Positions 41,650-50,411 of a DNA stretch of 57,006 nt are shown piece by piece. The translations under genes and the position numbers were made by a program. The DNA lies in assembly GCA_031394045.1 (NCBI GenBank), contig JANMWN010000085.1, positions 1 through 57,006 on the forward strand. Direction: 5' to 3'. This stretch comes from JANYIP01 sp031394045 (GTDB lineage: Bacteria; Actinomycetota; Actinomycetes; Prado026). The notes under the pieces were generated by a model. The model was not told where the DNA came from. It was given only the letters and a program-made list of their open reading frames with translations, and searched no databases. Numbering within the stretch: the stretch's first letter is position 1; each line of letters opens with the position of its first letter.

Positions 41650-42836
41650 CCCTGCAGGAGTCGGACGCGAGGGTGTCCCGGTTCGCCAGCGCCTCCTCAT
41701 GGCGTGCGGTGCTGGTCATCAACTCGCTCGCCCGCGGCGGTGCCGAGACCCAGCTCGTCCGGCTGGCGGTGCACCTGGCGGCAACCGGCCATCACGTGAC
41801 TGTCGCGACGCTGATGCCGGACAACGACTTCGCGGCCGAGCTCGAGCCGGCTGGTGTCGAGGTGGTGTCGCTGACCGCAGGGCGCCGGCCGCGGGCGGTC
41901 CCGACTGTCGTGGGGCTGACCCGGCTGCTCCGGCGGGAGCGCGCGGACGTCGCGGTGAGCTTCCTCTACCAGGCCAACGTCGTGACCAGGGTCGCCGCGA
42001 AGTCAGCGGGTGTGCCCGTCGTCGTGTCGTCCATCCGCAACGAGTACTTCGGTGGGCACGGACGCGAGCTCGCCGTGCGCGGCACCGGCCGGCTCGCCTC
42101 TCTCACGACGACCAACTCCGTCCTGTCCGCGGACTCCCTCGTCCGCCGGGGGGTGGTGGCACGCGATCGCCTCATGGTGATCCCGAACGCCCTGCCCCCG
42201 GCGGCGTTCGACCCGGGCGGGGGAGGGGCAGCCGTACGGAGCGAGCTGGGTGTGGCCGCTGACGAATTCCTGTGGCTCGGCGTCGGCCGGCTCGCCGTGC
42301 AGAAGGCCTGGCCGGACCTGCTACGGGCGTTCGCGTCGGTCGAAGGGGGACGCGTACCCGGCCGGCTGGTCGTCGCCGGGGAGGGACCGGAGGCGGACGC
42401 GCTCGCCGCCACGGTCGACCGGCTCGACCTGTCCGGCCGGGTACGCCTTCTCGGGGTACGCCGAGACGTCGCCGACCTGATGGCGGCAGCCGATGCGCTC
42501 GTCCTGCCCAGCGCGTACGAGGGGCTGCCCAATGTCGTGCTCGAGGCCATGGCCGCTGGGCTGCCCGTCGTCGCGACAAGGGTGGGAGGGGTGCCCGAGC
42601 TCGTCGACGATTCGGTCGGGATCGTAGTCACCCCGGGGAGCCCGGCCGATCTGGCCGCCGCGATGCGACGCATGGCCAGCCTCGACGTCTCGACCCGCGC
42701 CCGGATGGGGCAGACAGCCAGGCTGCGGGCGCGCGACGGCTTCAGCCAGGACGTCGTGATGGCGTGCTGGCTGTCCGTGCTCGACGGACTCGTCGCCCGC
42801 AGCGGCACCGGCCGGCGTCCCCGGCGTTGCCGGTGA
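41646..42836 (+). CDS. Glycosyltransferase 2 (GT4 family)
   Basis: A 396-residue GT-B enzyme with the opening loop NSLARGGAETQLVRLA, a donor-binding GVGRLAVQKAWPDLLRAF and the EX7E motif YEGLPNVVLEAMAAGLP. ATGA overlap with the epimerase stop. Retaining transfer of a sugar onto the lipid-linked unit at the cytoplasmic face. Confidence 0.85.
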   Translation: MTLQESDARVSRFASASSWRAVLVINSLARGGAETQLVRLAVHLAATGHHVTVATLMPDNDFAAELEPAGVEVVSLTAGRRPRAVPTVVGLTRLLRRERADVAVSFLYQANVVTRVAAKSAGVPVVVSSIRNEYFGGHGRELAVRGTGRLASLTTTNSVLSADSLVRRGVVARDRLMVIPNALPPAAFDPGGGGAAVRSELGVAADEFLWLGVGRLAVQKAWPDLLRAFASVEGGRVPGRLVVAGEGPEADALAATVDRLDLSGRVRLLGVRRDVADLMAAADALVLPSAYEGLPNVVLEAMAAGLPVVATRVGGVPELVDDSVGIVVTPGSPADLAAAMRRMASLDVSTRARMGQTARLRARDGFSQDVVMACWLSVLDGLVARSGTGRRPRRCR

Positions 42837-44386
42837 GGCCGGCCGAGGCACCGTCCGACAGAGCCGCACTGCGCCGCCGCTCGGTGGCCGGCATCGGCTG
42901 GATGGGACTGTCCGCCGCCACGCAGGCCGTGCTCCAGGTCGCCGTGCTGGCTGCCCTCGCCCGGCTGGTCGCTCCAGCCCAGTTTGGGCTGGTGTCCGGC
43001 GCGCTCATCGTGGTGGCGGTCACGACGATCGTGGCGCAGTGCGGGCTGGGCAGCGCGATCGTGCAGCGACCGGTGCTCACCGAGCTGCACGTGCGCGTCG
43101 CCTTCACCGCCGGGCTCGTGCTCGCCGTCGCCTGCTCCGGGGCACTCCAGCTGCTCGCACCGCTGGTGGAGCACGCGTTCGGGCTACCCGGCCTCGCCCC
43201 CATCCTGCGGGTGCTCGCGCTCGGGCTGGTGATCAACGCGATGACCCTGGGCGACTACCTGCTCGCGCGCCGGGTCCAGTTCAGCCGCCTGGCTGCCGCC
43301 GAGACGGCGTCGTACGCCATCGGCTACGGCGCAGTGGCCGTCCTGATGGCGTGGCTGGGTCTGGGGCCGTGGGCCATCGTCATCGGCCAGCTCGCGCAGG
43401 CGACGATCCGCACGGCCAGCGTGATGGCGCTGGCCCCGCACAGCGTCCGGCCCTCGCTGGCCCGCGGCCCGCTGCGCGAGCTCCTGGGCTACGGCGTCGG
43501 CCACCTGCTCGCCCAGCTGGCCAACAGCGTCGCGATCCTCGGCGACAACATCGTCGTCGGCCGATTCCTCGGCGCGGCAGCCCTGGGCCTGTACGGGCGG
43601 GCCTACCAGCTCGTCGCAGCGCCGGCCTCACTCTTCGGCCAGGTGGCGAACGAGGTGCTGTTCCCCGCCATGGCCTCGGTACAGGAGGACAAGGCAGCGC
43701 TGCGTCGGGTCTACGCCACCGGTGCGGCGCTGCTGGCATTCGTGGCGCTGCCCATCTCGTCCATGTGCGCCGTCACGTCCGAGCAGCTCGTCCTCGTTCT
43801 CCTCGGCCGGGACTGGCTTCCGCTGCGGGACGCGTTCGACGTGATCCTGTTCGGGATGCTGTTCCGTACCGGCTACAAGCTGAGCGACTCGCTCGCTCGG
43901 GCGACCGGCGCTGTCTACCGCCGTGCGTGGCGGCAAGGCCTGTATGCAGCGTGCGTCGTCGGTGGAGCCCTGCTGGGGCGGCACTGGGGGATCCGTGGCG
44001 TTGCGGTCGGCGTCCTGCTCGCCCTGCTGGAGAACTACCTGCTGATGGCGCAGCTGAGCCTGTCGCTCATCGGCATGTCATGGTCGCGCTTCCTGGCGCA
44101 GCACATTCCGGGGGTCGTGGTCTCGGTCGTGGCGGCGGTGGCCGCGCTGGGGACGCGTACGGTCGCCGAGTCTTTCCAGGCACCGGTCCTGGTCGTGCTG
44201 GCCTCGGCCTGGCTGGGCGGCGCCGCAGCCGTCCTGCTGCTGTTGCGACTCGCGCCGGGTGTCCCGGTCCTGCGGAGCGTGAGCCGGCTGGTCGCCGACA
44301 CCTGCCTGCTGCTGCCACCACGGCTCGGGTCGGTGGTCGGCCGGATCGCAGGCTTGCGCGGCCAGGCAGCGTCGGTGGATCGATGA
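42833..44386 (+). CDS. Wzx-type polysaccharide flippase
   Basis: A 517-residue MOP-superfamily flippase with about 12-14 helices. Conserved features are a first helix SVAGIGWMGLSAATQAVLQV, LARLVAPAQFGLV, and GRAYQLVAAPASLFGQVANE. It moves the lipid-linked repeat unit across the membrane. GTG 42833 overlaps the previous stop and the next ATG overlaps its own stop. Confidence 0.85.
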   Translation: MRPAEAPSDRAALRRRSVAGIGWMGLSAATQAVLQVAVLAALARLVAPAQFGLVSGALIVVAVTTIVAQCGLGSAIVQRPVLTELHVRVAFTAGLVLAVACSGALQLLAPLVEHAFGLPGLAPILRVLALGLVINAMTLGDYLLARRVQFSRLAAAETASYAIGYGAVAVLMAWLGLGPWAIVIGQLAQATIRTASVMALAPHSVRPSLARGPLRELLGYGVGHLLAQLANSVAILGDNIVVGRFLGAAALGLYGRAYQLVAAPASLFGQVANEVLFPAMASVQEDKAALRRVYATGAALLAFVALPISSMCAVTSEQLVLVLLGRDWLPLRDAFDVILFGMLFRTGYKLSDSLARATGAVYRRAWRQGLYAACVVGGALLGRHWGIRGVAVGVLLALLENYLLMAQLSLSLIGMSWSRFLAQHIPGVVVSVVAAVAALGTRTVAESFQAPVLVVLASAWLGGAAAVLLLLRLAPGVPVLRSVSRLVADTCLLLPPRLGSVVGRIAGLRGQAASVDR

Positions 44387-45537
44387 ACGCGTCGGCGAGC
44401 GGCCCGCGCGTCACGGTGCTCCTGCCCAATCTCGCCGGTGGCGGTGCGGAGCGGGTGATGCTGACCGTCGCCGGGGGTTTGGCGGACGCGGGTGCCGACG
44501 TACGCCTGCTGCTCGGTGACACGTCGGGCCCGCTGGCCGAGCAGGTCCCCGGCAACATCGCGGTCGAGAGCATGGGCCGGGTGCACCTGCGCGATGCCGT
44601 CCCAGCGGTGGCCAGGCATCTGCGCCGGGAGCGCCCGCACTGCCTGCTCAGCACCCTCGAGCACGCCAATGTCGTGGCCCTCGCTGCGAACGCGATGAAC
44701 GGGTCCAGGACCGCCGTCGCCGTACGCGTGGCGAACACCCTCGGCGAGATGGCCGCGGCGAACCCGTCGGCCAAGGATCGGCTGGCCCTGGTCGCAGCGC
44801 GACGCCTCTACCCCCGGGCCGCGGCCGTCATCGCCCCGTCCCGCGGGGTCGCCGACGACCTCAGGGCCGTGGTCGGCAGTCGCGTCGAGCACCTGATGAG
44901 GGTGATCCCTAACCCGGTGATCGGGTCCGACCTGCCGGCGCGGGCGGCGGCTCCGGTCGAGCACCCGTGGTTCGCCGTTGGCCAGCCGCCGGTCCTGCTC
45001 ACGGTCGGCAGCTTGACAGCCAAGAAGAACCACGCGCTGCTGCTGCGGGCCGCAGCAGCGCTCGTGCCGGCGATCCGGGTGCGCACGCTCATCCTCGGCG
45101 AGGGCCCCGAGCGTCCGCGCCTGACGACGCTGGCCGGAGAGCTCGGGCTCCGGATCGACGAGGACGTGAGCATGCCGGGCTGGGTCGACGACCCGTACCC
45201 GTACCTTTCGAGGTGCTCGGTCTATGTCCTCGCCTCGGACCGCGAGGGTCTGCCCGGTGCATTGATCCAGGCGCTGGCGTGCGGGGCCGCGGTGGTCTCG
45301 ACCGACTGCCGCAGCGGTCCCAGCGAGGTGCTGGACGCCGGGCGGCTGGGCCGGCTCGTCCCGGTCGGCGACGTGGCGGCGATGACCGCGGCGATCCGCG
45401 CGACGCTGGCCGAGCGTACGACGGGCGTGCCGTCGGCTGACTCCTCGTCCGTGCTGGCGGCGTACACCGTCGCGGGCGCCGTCGCCGCGTACGTCAGCCT
45501 CGTCGACGAGCTGACCACTGCGGGGGTGGCCGTATGA
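44383..45537 (+). CDS. Glycosyltransferase 3 (GT4 family)
   Basis: A 384-residue GT-B enzyme: LLPNLAGGGAERVMLTVAGG, VGSLTAKKNHALLLRAAAA and the EX7E region SDREGLPGALIQALACGA, where the second Glu is replaced by Gln (I-Q-A). That change is seen in some active GT4 enzymes. Coupled to both neighbours by 4-bp overlaps. Confidence 0.8.
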   Translation: MNASASGPRVTVLLPNLAGGGAERVMLTVAGGLADAGADVRLLLGDTSGPLAEQVPGNIAVESMGRVHLRDAVPAVARHLRRERPHCLLSTLEHANVVALAANAMNGSRTAVAVRVANTLGEMAAANPSAKDRLALVAARRLYPRAAAVIAPSRGVADDLRAVVGSRVEHLMRVIPNPVIGSDLPARAAAPVEHPWFAVGQPPVLLTVGSLTAKKNHALLLRAAAALVPAIRVRTLILGEGPERPRLTTLAGELGLRIDEDVSMPGWVDDPYPYLSRCSVYVLASDREGLPGALIQALACGAAVVSTDCRSGPSEVLDAGRLGRLVPVGDVAAMTAAIRATLAERTTGVPSADSSSVLAAYTVAGAVAAYVSLVDELTTAGVAV

Positions 45538-46481
45538 CCGCGGCCGGCCGGCTCGTCGGCCGCCCGATCCTGGTCGGCGGCTGCTCCCGGAGCGGGACCA
45601 CGCTTCTCGGGGCCATGCTCGGCTGGGGGGAGGGCCGGCTGACGGTCCCCGAGGCGAACTTCAAGTGGGAGCTGTACGCCTCGGGTGCGGTGGACCAGGA
45701 CATGGTCGACCTGTCGCGGGCCCGCGAGTTGCTCGCGGGCGACCCGAAGTTCGCACTCTGGGGGATCGCTCCCGTGACCGGCCGCGGCCGCATGCCGTTC
45801 GGTGAGCTGATGAGCTTGCTGGTCGAGCGGCACGCCGCGGCACTCGGGGCATCCGCGCACGTGGCCTGGATCGACCACACGCCGGGCAACATCCGCTTCG
45901 TGCCCACCTGGCGCCGGGTGCTGCCGGAGGCACGGTTCGTCCACATGATCCGGGACGGCCGCGCCGTGGCGGCCTCGGTCCTGCCGCTGGACTGGGGGCC
46001 GAACACCGCGACCGAGGCCGCCAGGCACTGGGCGCTCCAGGTGGCGGCTGGTCTGGCTGCCGCCGGGGCGCTCGGCCCCGACCTCGTCCACACCGTCCGC
46101 TACGAGGACCTGATCCTCAAGCCCGAACGTACGCTCAAGCTGGTCTGCGACTTCGCCGGGATCGAGTACGACGACCAGATGGTCGACCAGCGCGACTACG
46201 CCCTTCCCGCGTACACCGCAGGGCAGCATGGCCTGGTGCTGAGCCGGCCCGACCCGGGGCGCGTGGAGGCCTGGCGGGACGTGCTCCGGCCGGCACAGGT
46301 CCGTGCCTTCGAGCGGCTCACCGGTGAGCTGCTCGACCTGCTGGGCTATCGGAGCGACTACGGCATCAGCGCTGCCCGGCAGGGTCCGGTCGAGCACTAC
46401 CGCGAGCTCGCCGACAGCGCCCTGCGGCGCGTGGTCCTCGACCGGCTGAGGCGGAGTGCGCGCTGGAGGCGGGGCAGGTGA
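45534..46481 (+). CDS. PAPS-dependent sulfotransferase 3
   Basis: A 315-residue sulfotransferase: VGGCSRSGTTLLGAMLGWG at the N-terminus, MIRDGRAVAASVLPLDWGP for the 3'-phosphate site, and RYEDLILKPERTLKLVCDF. It belongs to the family typical of glycolipid and tyrosyl-type sulfotransferases and is distinct from the two other copies in this locus. It probably gives a third, separate sulfation. Confidence 0.85.
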   Translation: MTAAGRLVGRPILVGGCSRSGTTLLGAMLGWGEGRLTVPEANFKWELYASGAVDQDMVDLSRARELLAGDPKFALWGIAPVTGRGRMPFGELMSLLVERHAAALGASAHVAWIDHTPGNIRFVPTWRRVLPEARFVHMIRDGRAVAASVLPLDWGPNTATEAARHWALQVAAGLAAAGALGPDLVHTVRYEDLILKPERTLKLVCDFAGIEYDDQMVDQRDYALPAYTAGQHGLVLSRPDPGRVEAWRDVLRPAQVRAFERLTGELLDLLGYRSDYGISAARQGPVEHYRELADSALRRVVLDRLRRSARWRRGR

Positions 46482-47722
46482 CGCTGACCTGGCCAGTGGC
46501 GGGGGACCGGCGGTCGCCGGTGACTCGAGGCGTGCGTTCGGCCGGGCCGGCGGACCGGCTCGATCTCGTCGCCTACCTCGGCGTGTGTGCGTTGTACGCC
46601 ACGATCCCTTGGCAGGACGTCGTGCAGGTCTCGGGCATCGGCACGGTCGCCAAGGCGGTCGGCCTGCTGGTCATCGTGGTCTGCGGCCTTGCGCTCGGGG
46701 TCGGCGGCGGCTTCCGCCGACCTGGCGAGACGCTCGTGCTGATGCTGCTCTTCACCGGGTGGCTGGTGCTCTCGCCGCTCTGGAGCGCGTACCCGCAGGA
46801 GTCCTTCGCGCGCGGGGGCACGATGCTGCAGCTGGCAGTGATGGTGCTGCTCACCGTCCTGGCCGTCACCACGCCGCAACGGCTGAACGGACTCCTTGCG
46901 GCGTTCGTGGTAGGAGATCTCCTGCTTGGGATCAGCGCGCTGCAGCAGCGGGCTGGGGGCCCCACCCTGGTGCGTTACACGGCTGAGGGCACGAACCCGA
47001 ACGACGTCGCCTTCCTGATGTGCCTGGGGATCCCGATGGCGTGGTACCTCGCGGTGTCGCTCCGGAAGCCGGTGTGGCGCGCAGCGGCTGCCTGCTTCCC
47101 GCTGCTGGCCGTCTTCGTCGTCCTGCTCACGGCGTCGCGCTCGGCGCTGCTCCTGCTGCTGCCGGCGTTCGCCATCGTGCCGCTGACCATCCGGCTGCTC
47201 TCGCCGACGGCACGGACCCTGCTGGCGACACTGGTCCTCGTCGTCATGGCCGGGGTCGTCAGCGGGGGCCTGCTGCTGCCGTCCGCACCGTTGCAACGGC
47301 TGGGCACGACCTGGAGCGAGCTGCAGAGCGGCACGCTCGACAACCGCACGGTCCTGTGGGGGATCGGGCTGGACGTCTTCGAGCATCATCAGGTCATCGG
47401 GGTGGGCGCCGGTGTCGTCCCGGAGTACGTCGGGCAGAGCTATCCCCTTCAGGCCGGGGTCCACAACACCTACCTGTCGGTCGCGGTCCAGCTCGGGACG
47501 GTCGGCATCCTTCTGTTCGGCCTGCTGCTCATGTCGGCCGTACGCCACGCGGCCCTTGTCGCCGGGAGGGCCGAGCGGGCGATGGCCGTCGTGCTGGGCG
47601 TGGTCCTTGTCCTCGGGCTGCTGCCCCGGCACTGGGAGTTCTCGAAGGGGCTGTGGGCCGTCTTGGCCATCCTGGTCTGTATCGCAGCAACGGGTCGGGA
47701 ACCGAGGAGCCGTGATGGCTGA
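46478..47722 (+). CDS. Wzy/O-antigen-ligase-type polysaccharide polymerase
   Basis: A 414-residue membrane protein with 10-12 helices. The ligase-type signature includes TNPNDVAFLMCLG, LTASRSALLLLLPAF, and a large extracellular loop between helices with GVGAGVVPEY and GVHNTYLSVAVQLG. It joins repeat units (or attaches the polymer) outside the membrane. GTG 46478 overlaps the previous stop. Confidence 0.8.
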   Translation: MTLTWPVAGDRRSPVTRGVRSAGPADRLDLVAYLGVCALYATIPWQDVVQVSGIGTVAKAVGLLVIVVCGLALGVGGGFRRPGETLVLMLLFTGWLVLSPLWSAYPQESFARGGTMLQLAVMVLLTVLAVTTPQRLNGLLAAFVVGDLLLGISALQQRAGGPTLVRYTAEGTNPNDVAFLMCLGIPMAWYLAVSLRKPVWRAAAACFPLLAVFVVLLTASRSALLLLLPAFAIVPLTIRLLSPTARTLLATLVLVVMAGVVSGGLLLPSAPLQRLGTTWSELQSGTLDNRTVLWGIGLDVFEHHQVIGVGAGVVPEYVGQSYPLQAGVHNTYLSVAVQLGTVGILLFGLLLMSAVRHAALVAGRAERAMAVVLGVVLVLGLLPRHWEFSKGLWAVLAILVCIAATGREPRSRDG

Positions 47723-48539
47723 GCGCCCGCTGCCCTCGTTCACCGAGGCGACCGGGAACGTCAAGCTGCGTCCCCTCGAGGACGGGGTACGGGAGCCGGC
47801 GGCCACGACCCAGCGGTTCGTCGCCAGGGCGGCCGCAGCAGCCGGCCGGCCGGCCGGGCTGGTTCGGGTGCTCGACGTCGGCTGCGGCCGGGGTGACGCG
47901 GTGGCCTGGCTGTGCGACCGCGGCTACGACGCCCATGGGGTGGAGATCCGCAGCGACTATCTGGAGCGGGGGCGCGGCTTCCTCGAGCGGGAGGGGCACG
48001 GCGCGGACCGGCTGGCCGAGATCGTCGGTGGCAGCTACCCGTACGCTGACGGCACGTTCGACGTGGTGCTGTCGGACCAGGTGCTTGAGCACGTCGCGGA
48101 CCTGGCCGGGTTCGCCGCCGAGGTGGCGCGGGTTAGCGCCCCGGGCGCTGTCGGGCTGCACGTGTTCCCGGCGCGCTGGCGCCCGGTCGAGGTGCACATG
48201 AAGACCCCGCTGGTGCACTGGCTGCCCAAAGGGCGGGCCCGCCGTGCGGCGCTGCGGACGGTCCTGGGCGCCGGCCTCGGCGCGCCGTACTTCCCCGGGC
48301 TCGGGCTCGGTGACCGGGTCGAGGTCTTCGCGCGCTACAGCGACGCCGAGACGTTCTATCGCCCGCTCGCCCGCATCCAGGAGGTGTTCCGCGAGCACGG
48401 TCTCGACTCGGACGTCGCCGGCCCTTCCCGCGAGCGCGTCGCGGCTCGACTCCCCTCGATCCCCGTGCCGCTGAGACCCGCTGCGGGCCTGGTCTATCGG
48501 ACGGTGTTCTCGGTCTGCCTGGAGACCCTCCGCCGCTGA
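47715..48539 (+). CDS. SAM-dependent methyltransferase of the exopolysaccharide locus
   Basis: A 274-residue class I enzyme: VLDVGCGRGDAVAWLCDRGY, YADGTFDVVLSDQVLEHV. It resembles the methyltransferases that cap or decorate sugars. It overlaps the polymerase by 8 bp and is the last gene of the 14-gene unit. Possible acceptors are sugar hydroxyls or a uronate carboxyl group. Confidence 0.8.
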   Translation: MAERPLPSFTEATGNVKLRPLEDGVREPAATTQRFVARAAAAAGRPAGLVRVLDVGCGRGDAVAWLCDRGYDAHGVEIRSDYLERGRGFLEREGHGADRLAEIVGGSYPYADGTFDVVLSDQVLEHVADLAGFAAEVARVSAPGAVGLHVFPARWRPVEVHMKTPLVHWLPKGRARRAALRTVLGAGLGAPYFPGLGLGDRVEVFARYSDAETFYRPLARIQEVFREHGLDSDVAGPSRERVAARLPSIPVPLRPAAGLVYRTVFSVCLETLRR

Positions 48540-48569
48540 GCCGGCTGATGGCCAGGTGCCGTCCGAGGA

Positions 48570-48684
48570 CTCCACCCTGCGACTTGCCGAGCGGGCTCGG
48601 CCAGCTCCGCCCAACCGGGATCTCATGGCGGGTGTCTCCGTGTCCCGGCAACCCCTCCGACCCCGATTTGCGATCGAGTTCTAG
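48570..48684 (+). pseudogene. 3' remnant of an AbiEii-WYL gene
   Basis: The last about 22 codons (AGVSVSRQPLRPRFAIEF, stop at 48682) match the end of the toxin gene at 54039 (AGVSVTREPFQPRFAIEF). Matching DNA continues upstream to cctgcgact at 48576, with a 9-bp deletion and a frame change. No start exists. It shows that a D-like element once occupied this position. Confidence 0.7.
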
Positions 48685-48878
48685 CTCCGCCAAGTGGTTC
48701 GAGTAGCGCGAGTTTCAGAACAAGATCGTTTGTCTGCAGAATGTCAACAGCACGTGCAACGACGACCGTGGACGCCGCTGGACGTCCCCGGACTTCGACG
48801 GGCCGCTGACCTGCGAAGACACCTGATCCACCGGCGTCCAGGACCGTCCAGCCGGTGCGCGGACGTCCGTTGCTCCCG

Positions 48879-48923
48879 CGGCTCATAACCCAGAGGTCGC
48901 AGGTTCAAATCCTGCCCCGCTAC
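48879..48923 (+). repeat. att copy 3: tRNA-fMet 3' half
   Basis: Same tRNA 3' half as the copies at 10690 and 31585 but one C shorter in the acceptor-stem C-run (45 bp). A functional tRNA acceptor stem would not tolerate this loss, so it is an att scar rather than a gene. Confidence 0.85.
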
Positions 48924-48936
48924 GAAGTAAGTGCCG

Positions 48937-48969
48937 ATCAGGCCCATGATCATTGATCATGGGCCTGAT
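48937..48969 (+). terminator. Hairpin after att copy 3
   Basis: Perfect 16-bp inverted repeat with one central base (arms begin atcaggcccatgatca). The inner part equals that of copy 2; the outer part differs but still pairs. No T-tract follows. Confidence 0.6.
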
Positions 48970-49049
48970 TCGTTGTCGGCAAAATGTCAACAGCGGCTTA
49001 CTTCGTGCTCGGGTCAACCGGCCGATTCATGGTGGGCGCCTGTCAGTCC

Positions 49050-49075
49050 TGGACAACGGTGGACGTCGGTGGACG
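49050..49075 (+). promoter_or_regulatory. Phased integrase arm-type repeats, left end of D
   Basis: TGGACA at 49050 and TGGACG at 49060 and 49070, exactly 10 bp apart. From 49076 to 49406 no gene or other clear structure is visible. Confidence 0.5.
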
Positions 49076-49406
49076 CAAGGGCTGGCTCGAGGCGCAGATT
49101 GGTGCGATGACCTCTGGGTCGATTCCCAGAGGTCCCGCGTTGAGAGTTGTTGTGGCTCCACGCGGTCACAGGTACCACCTTCGTCTGGACCCGACGAAGG
49201 TAGGGCGAGCCACCGACGCTGCGTCGTAGCCCGCGCGCCGGATCCACAGGGCGCCAGTCGCGCGGGTTGTGCACAGCCGGGCCGCCGCCCCCGCGACCGC
49301 TTGCAACCACTTGCCAGTGTTCGGGAATGGCAGACATCACAGACCTCCCGCCCTCCGGCCCCGGGATCCGTCGGTCCGTCCCCGTGGCTGGACTTTCGAT
49401 CTCGGT

Positions 49407-49934
49407 GTGCCCGACCTCCTTGCGCCGTACGCATCCGCGTCCGCGCTCGAGGCGGATCGTGCGCTCGGCGCGCCTGTCGGCGCCGGCGAGCGATCGGGGC
49501 CTGGCGGCTCGATTGGCCTGCTCCATTTCGCGGGTCTCGGCGCGACCGAGGCTGCGATCCTCCTCGAGCGCCTGCCTCCGGGCGATCTGCTCGACAGGCA
49601 GAACTTCTCGCCCACGCTGGGCGCGTTTCTCCGCTCGGCCGTGGCGTACCCCGGCGAGGTCGAGCTGCACGGCTACTGCGTAGGACCGGACCGGGAGGAC
49701 GAGCGTGTCTCTGTCGAGGGGGTGCTGCTGTATGCGCACTCGGAGCTGATCATCGCCCAGGAGACTCCCTGGCGCGAGGCTCCTCATCCCGCGAGTTGCC
49801 AGTGCGCCGAGCTGTGGCGGATCGCCCAGCACCAGTACGGGCTGGCCGACGCCGAGTGCCCACCGGACGAGTACGGGCGGTTCCGTTCGAGGCGGCGACC
49901 GGACGAGCATTGTTGGCGGCTGTGGTGGGACTGA
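49407..49934 (+). CDS. Hypothetical protein of element D
   Basis: About 175 residues from an in-frame GTG at 49407; the true start is uncertain since no good ribosome site is seen. The sequence has acidic, protein-like composition, with ILLERLPPGDLLDRQ, GVLLYAHSELIIAQE and a C-terminal stretch ASCQCAELWRIAQHQYGL then HCWRLWWD. Cys and His residues near the end might bind metal. The family is not recognised. It lies 60 bp before the primase gene and probably belongs to the same defence locus. Confidence 0.5.
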   Translation: MPDLLAPYASASALEADRALGAPVGAGERSGPGGSIGLLHFAGLGATEAAILLERLPPGDLLDRQNFSPTLGAFLRSAVAYPGEVELHGYCVGPDREDERVSVEGVLLYAHSELIIAQETPWREAPHPASCQCAELWRIAQHQYGLADAECPPDEYGRFRSRRRPDEHCWRLWWD

Positions 49935-49994
49935 CAGGCGCAGAGTGCATGGCGACGCAAGCTGCGTAGCTGGGTCGTAGGTAGCGTTCTCCTG

Positions 49995-50411
49995 GTGGAA
50001 GATGAGCTCGCCACATTGCGTGCGGAGGTACAGCGCCTTCGTGCGGAAACCATGCGATTGAACGCATTGCTGAAGCTCACGCCGTCAGAGGCGGGGCCGC
50101 CGGGGCCAGCGCAGACGGGCGGCTTGGGTCTCCGTGGTGGACCGGTGTCAGTCGCATCTGCGCCGGCTGCGAAGGTGGCGTTCTTCGGGGCACTGTTCGT
50201 GGCACGTTCAGATGTGTACGCGGTCAGGTGGGAGAGCGCGCGCGGCGACCGAGCTGGTTGGATGCCCGCCGTCGCCGGTGGGTGGCGCCGTGGGATGACG
50301 GCACGGTCGGCGAAACATCTACCGCTGACCGCCGCGGTGATCACTGCGCACCTGGCCGGCGAGATTGACGTAGGCCTTTCTGGCTCCTCTGACGCTTCCG
50401 TGGGTGTCTGA
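49995..50411 (+). pseudogene. TOTE-type primase-helicase, N-terminal fragment cut by an IS
   Basis: From GTG 49995, residues 1-27 form a coiled coil (LATLRAEVQRLRAETMRLNA). After a linker comes the start of the archaeo-eukaryotic primase domain of TOTE conflict systems: KVAFFGALFVARSDVYAVRW, GWMPAVAGGW, then LPLTAAVITAHLAGEIDVGL. In intact proteins this continues with YPLL and the catalytic acidic residues; here the insertion sequence begins at 50382 and supplies a stop after nine foreign codons. The helicase half resumes at 51815. Confidence 0.7.

Larger units (their letters stand above)
31631..48923. mobile_element. Element C: integrase-less element carrying an exopolysaccharide locus
   Basis: A 17.3-kb segment between att copies 2 and 3. 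There is no integrase or recombinase. The left end (hairpin, then ggcaaaatgtcaacagc and cttcgtgc) matches the left end of element D, and the right 350 bp match the right end of D. It is probably mobilised, if at all, by the integrases of A or B. Confidence 0.7.
48570..48923. repeat. Right-end repeat of element C
   Basis: This 354-bp stretch matches 55088-55451. It includes the toxin-gene tail, atcgtttgt, gcagaatgtcaacagcacgt, phased TGGACG repeats (48769, 48779), gggccgctgacctgcgaaga and the att core. Confidence 0.8.

Noticed and set aside
43039..44382. Extension of glycosyltransferase 3 upstream to 43039
   Set aside because: The extension is a shifted reading of the flippase gene; the ATG at 44383 with ATGA overlap is the natural start.
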